Source: Bacteroidota bacterium
GTDB taxonomy: Bacteria; Bacteroidota; Bacteroidia; Chitinophagales; LD1
Assembly: GCA_023428205.1 (NCBI GenBank)
Contig: JAEYZB010000289.1
Coordinates: 1 to 8,236, forward strand
Reading direction: 5' to 3'
Length of the DNA: 8,236 nucleotides
Below, in pieces: positions 6,164 through 8,236 of this stretch. Within the stretch, counting starts at the first letter, position 1. Each line of letters opens with the position of its first letter. A program made the translations under genes and the position numbers. The notes beneath the pieces were generated by a model, which saw only the letters and a program-made list of their open reading frames with translations, searched no databases and was not told where the DNA came from.

Positions 6164-7039
6164 ATGTCTGGGAAAATCAAAACGAACAAAAACAACGATA
6201 TAAAAAGCAAGTACCGTTTTGTGGTCTTGAATGATTCTACGTTTGAAGAAAAGTTTTCGCTCATTCTGTCGCGTACCAATGTGTGGGTGTTTCTGAGTAC
6301 TTTGGCGGTGATATTGATGGTAATCACGGCAAGTGCTATTGTTTACACACCTTTGAAATATCTGATACCGGGTTTTGGTGATTACAATAATCGTGGGCAA
6401 ATTATTGATTTGGCGCTTCGTACGGATTCCCTTGAAGCGGTGATGCGAGCCCGGGAAATAAAAATCGGGAATGTAGAAGGCATTTTTACAAATAAAATAG
6501 ACAGCGTTCAACTACAATCGAAGAGTGAAACTTCGCCCGAAGTGGAAAAAATAGTGAATCCCGCTGCCGCTTCCAAACAAGAAATTAATTTACGCAAAGA
6601 AGTGGATGAAATTGAAAGTTTTGCCATTCATAATAGTAAAAACAAAAAAGATGTGAATTCTCAGTTGTCCGAATATCACTTTATTTCGCCCGTTTCCGGT
6701 ATTCCTACCGATGAATATAATAGCAGTACCGAACACTATGGAATTGATATTGCCGCGAAACGAGGTGAGCCGGTAAAAACTATTCTGGACGGTACGGTGA
6801 TTTATACCGGATATGATACTGAAACCGGCTACACGATTGCCGTTCAGCACAAAGAAAATTTAATTTCGATATATAAACACAACGCTTCATTGTTGAAGAA
6901 TAATGGCAATGTGCTAAAGGCCGGAGATGTCATTGCTACAGTGGGAAATACCGGCACTCTTTCGTCCGGACCACACTTGCACTTTGAATTGTGGTATAAT
7001 GGCTCGGCTTTAAATCCAAAGGAATTTATTCTATTTTAG
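6164..7039 (+). CDS. Membrane-anchored M23 murein endopeptidase (LytM type)
   Basis: A 291-residue protein. Residues 1-38 form a basic, probably cytoplasmic tail (KSKYRFVVLNDSTFEEKFSLILSR), 39-60 one transmembrane helix, and 80-170 a charged periplasmic linker. Residues about 172-291 are the M23 domain with zinc ligands H191 and D195 (HYGID) and H273 in SGPHLHFELW, plus catalytic-type histidines H239 (YKHN) and H271. All key residues are present, so an active enzyme cutting peptidoglycan cross-bridge peptides is likely; there is no degenerate EnvC-like loss. It lies 112 bp upstream of a bactofilin gene with no visible terminator between. In other bacteria bactofilins position M23 hydrolases that shape the cell (for example H. 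pylori CcmA with Csd1). The cytoplasmic tail could be the contact point with bactofilin (inference). Confidence 0.92.
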   Translation: MSGKIKTNKNNDIKSKYRFVVLNDSTFEEKFSLILSRTNVWVFLSTLAVILMVITASAIVYTPLKYLIPGFGDYNNRGQIIDLALRTDSLEAVMRAREIKIGNVEGIFTNKIDSVQLQSKSETSPEVEKIVNPAAASKQEINLRKEVDEIESFAIHNSKNKKDVNSQLSEYHFISPVSGIPTDEYNSSTEHYGIDIAAKRGEPVKTILDGTVIYTGYDTETGYTIAVQHKENLISIYKHNASLLKNNGNVLKAGDVIATVGNTGTLSSGPHLHFELWYNGSALNPKEFILF

Positions 7040-7151
7040 CCTTTCGTTTGCTTTAAGTGACAAAAAACAGACAGGTTTATGCAACTTTTTTCCAAAAACA
7101 TACGTAGAGGAAAGGGTAGATAATCATTAGAAAAGAAAACAACCAATTAAG

Positions 7152-7577
7152 ATGAAAACATTTTTTCCAAAAAAAGAAGCTATAGCTACTCCCAATTCAA
7201 TGAATCAATTTGGAGCGGGTACTGTCCTTTCTGGCGATTTGACGTCAGATTCTGATATTCGTATTGATGGGAGAGTAATTGGCAATGTAACGACCAAAGC
7301 CAAATTAGTTGTTGGAGCATCAGGAATAGTGGACGGGAATGTGATTTGTCAAAATGCCTATATAGAAGGTCGTGTAAATGGTAAAGTAGCAGTAACGGAT
7401 TTGTTGGTATTAAGAGAAACGGCTTATGTTGATGGCGATATTTCTATCAAAAAATTAGTGGTAGAAGATGGTGCAACCTTCAATGGTCGTTGTGTTATGG
7501 GAGCACCGGCTGTAATGAGCATGGATGCCATAACCGAAAAAGTAGCGCCTGCTGTTCGTGCAATTGGTCAGCGATAA
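7152..7577 (+). CDS. Bactofilin (polymer-forming cytoskeletal protein)
   Basis: A 141-residue protein of normal size for the family (DUF583/PF04519). Residues about 21-115 show the repeating short-strand pattern of the bactofilin right-handed beta-helix: GTVLSGDLTSDSDIRIDGRV, then GNVTTKAKLVVGASGIVDGN, AYIEGRVNGKV and AYVDGDISIKKLVVEDGA. Bactofilins polymerise without nucleotides into membrane-bound filaments. The N-terminal MKTFFPKKEA combines two aromatic residues with lysines and resembles the short membrane-targeting peptides described for some bactofilins (inference). Residues about 116-141 form a non-repetitive tail. The M23 gene directly upstream is the likely functional partner. The ATG at 7152 follows an A-rich leader without a Shine-Dalgarno sequence. 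Confidence 0.93.
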   Translation: MKTFFPKKEAIATPNSMNQFGAGTVLSGDLTSDSDIRIDGRVIGNVTTKAKLVVGASGIVDGNVICQNAYIEGRVNGKVAVTDLLVLRETAYVDGDISIKKLVVEDGATFNGRCVMGAPAVMSMDAITEKVAPAVRAIGQR

Positions 7578-7608
7578 TTCCCGATAATAAACGGTATATA
7601 ATTTTCGA

Positions 7609-7645
7609 CAGGGTAAGATAATATTTCTTACCCTGTTGTGTTTTG
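7609..7645. terminator. Intrinsic terminator between the bactofilin and MFS genes
   Basis: CAGGGTAAGA (7609-7618) and TCTTACCCTG (7626-7635) form a perfect 10-bp stem with a 7-base loop, followed on the plus strand by TTGTGTTTTGGG. It lies 31 bp after the bactofilin stop and 17 bp before the convergent MFS stop, so it can serve both. The U-run is better on the plus strand. Confidence 0.8.
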
Positions 7646-7651
7646 GGTTTA

Positions 7652-8236
7652 TTAGTGAAATAACTTCAGCTTAGAAACGAATAAACTGATGAAAACTCCC
7701 ATACACGCAATTACTGCATAGCTTCCGCGCAACCCTGCAATTTCGGCAATGTAGCCAATCATCGGAGGACCAATCAGGAATCCTAAATAACTGACACTCG
7801 AAACCATTGCCAGCGCAATACTTGGCGGTACACTTGCTTTCGTTCCTGCCAAACTATACACAGAAGGAACAATCGTGGAGACCCCCAAGCCTACCATCAT
7901 AAAACCAATTAAACTTGGAATTAAATAGGGAAAAACAACGGCAAGTAATAAGCCGAAACAAATCAACATGCCACTGATTTGAATTGTCTGTTTTCTGCCG
8001 ATGCTGGAAATAACCCTATCACCCAAAAAACGCCCGCTTGCCATCATCAGCATAAAAGAAGCGTAGCCGGCAATAGACAGTGCTCCTTTGGCTTTCACAA
8101 CATCTCTGAAATAAACGCCACTCCAATCAAACATGGCTCCTTCAGCCGCCATACAGCAAAAACCGATGATACCCAATTGGACTAAAACCCGTTCCGGTTT
8201 CATAAAAATTTTCTTTTTCACTGTGTGTGTGTGTGG
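7652..8236 (-). CDS. MFS transporter, YbjJ-like, C-terminal half (5' partial)
   Basis: The visible frame covers six hydrophobic segments, as expected for TM7-TM12 of a 12-helix major facilitator: around VLVQLGIIGFCCMAAEGAMF, LSIAGYASFMLMMASGRF, ISGMLICFGLLLAVVF, IPSLIGFMMVGLGVSTIV, ALAMVSSVSYLGFLIGPPMIGY and YAVIACMGVFISLFV. The loop GRFLGDRVISSIGRK is the family motif A repeat between TM8 and TM9. EGAMFDWSGVYF is typical of the YbjJ/inner-membrane MFS group. The substrate cannot be predicted. The frame stays open upstream of the GTG at 8221 to the window edge, reading Pro-His-Thr-His-Thr through a (TG)n run. The GTG is therefore probably internal, in the loop joining the two halves, and the N-terminal half should lie beyond the window. 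The alternative is a truncated half-gene. Confidence 0.85.
   Translation of the reverse strand, partial: PHTHTVKKKIFMKPERVLVQLGIIGFCCMAAEGAMFDWSGVYFRDVVKAKGALSIAGYASFMLMMASGRFLGDRVISSIGRKQTIQISGMLICFGLLLAVVFPYLIPSLIGFMMVGLGVSTIVPSVYSLAGTKASVPPSIALAMVSSVSYLGFLIGPPMIGYIAEIAGLRGSYAVIACMGVFISLFVSKLKLFH
8222..8235 (+). repeat. (TG)7 dinucleotide run at the window edge
   Basis: Seven uninterrupted TG units lie in the reading frame of the MFS gene (CA units on the coding strand, read as alternating His and Thr). The run ends with GG at the last base, so TGs do not continue in phase immediately outside. Confidence 0.8.

Noticed and set aside
6065..6511. Minus-strand open frame overlapping the M23 gene and the divergent promoter region
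   Set aside because: Mostly antisense to the well-supported peptidase, without domain features; it would also cross the TAnnTTTG box.
8219..8221. GTG at 8221 as the true start of a 189-residue transporter
   Set aside because: The frame stays open upstream to the window edge, and the protein would be only the C-terminal half of an MFS fold. A start outside the window is more likely.

Overview
The window looks like a piece of a Bacteroidota chromosome. Supporting signs are a type IX secretion (T9SS) type A sorting domain, a surface protein built from modules common in that phylum (collagen-like Gly-X-Y repeats, 'NVGIG' and '[10 protein letters not shown]' segments, a phage-collar-like end), a perfect TAnnTTTG -7 box before the M23 peptidase gene, A-rich leaders without clear Shine-Dalgarno sequences, and a bactofilin/M23 pair. 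I cannot place it below phylum.

Left third (1-3240): the 3' part of a very long gene for a collagen-like, tail-fibre-like surface protein (start outside the window). A 258-bp gene-free stretch follows, with two copies of a short A-rich motif. Next is a small secreted protein with a T9SS sorting domain, then, 17 bp later, the start of a second secreted-protein gene whose signal peptide and opening 'QVPEAINY' resemble the start of Bacteroidota surface proteins.

Middle (3241-4230): the second gene is cut by an 848-bp IS3-family element. I infer its ends from a 15/21 imperfect terminal inverted repeat and a 4-bp TATA target duplication. orfA is intact, an A9 frameshift tract is present, and orfB has lost everything after the first catalytic Asp. 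The element is therefore an internally deleted, non-autonomous copy. Beyond it lie about 75 bp of the broken locus, with a third copy of the A-rich motif, and the intrinsic terminator of the convergent acyl-CoA synthetase gene.

Right part (4228-8236): a complete minus-strand long-chain acyl-CoA synthetase (AMP-forming). Divergent from it is a plus-strand pair: a membrane-anchored M23 murein endopeptidase and a bactofilin, a widespread cell-shape module in which a bactofilin scaffold localises peptidoglycan hydrolysis. A strong hairpin separates the bactofilin from a convergent MFS transporter gene, of which only the C-terminal six-helix half is inside. That gene's reading frame enters a (TG)n dinucleotide run at the window edge.

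No complete new defence or mobile system is visible. The most worthwhile oddities are the three-copy A-rich motif, the bounded and internally deleted IS with its reconstructable target gene, the higher-order 252-bp periodicity in the collagen-like repeats, and the dinucleotide run in the MFS frame.
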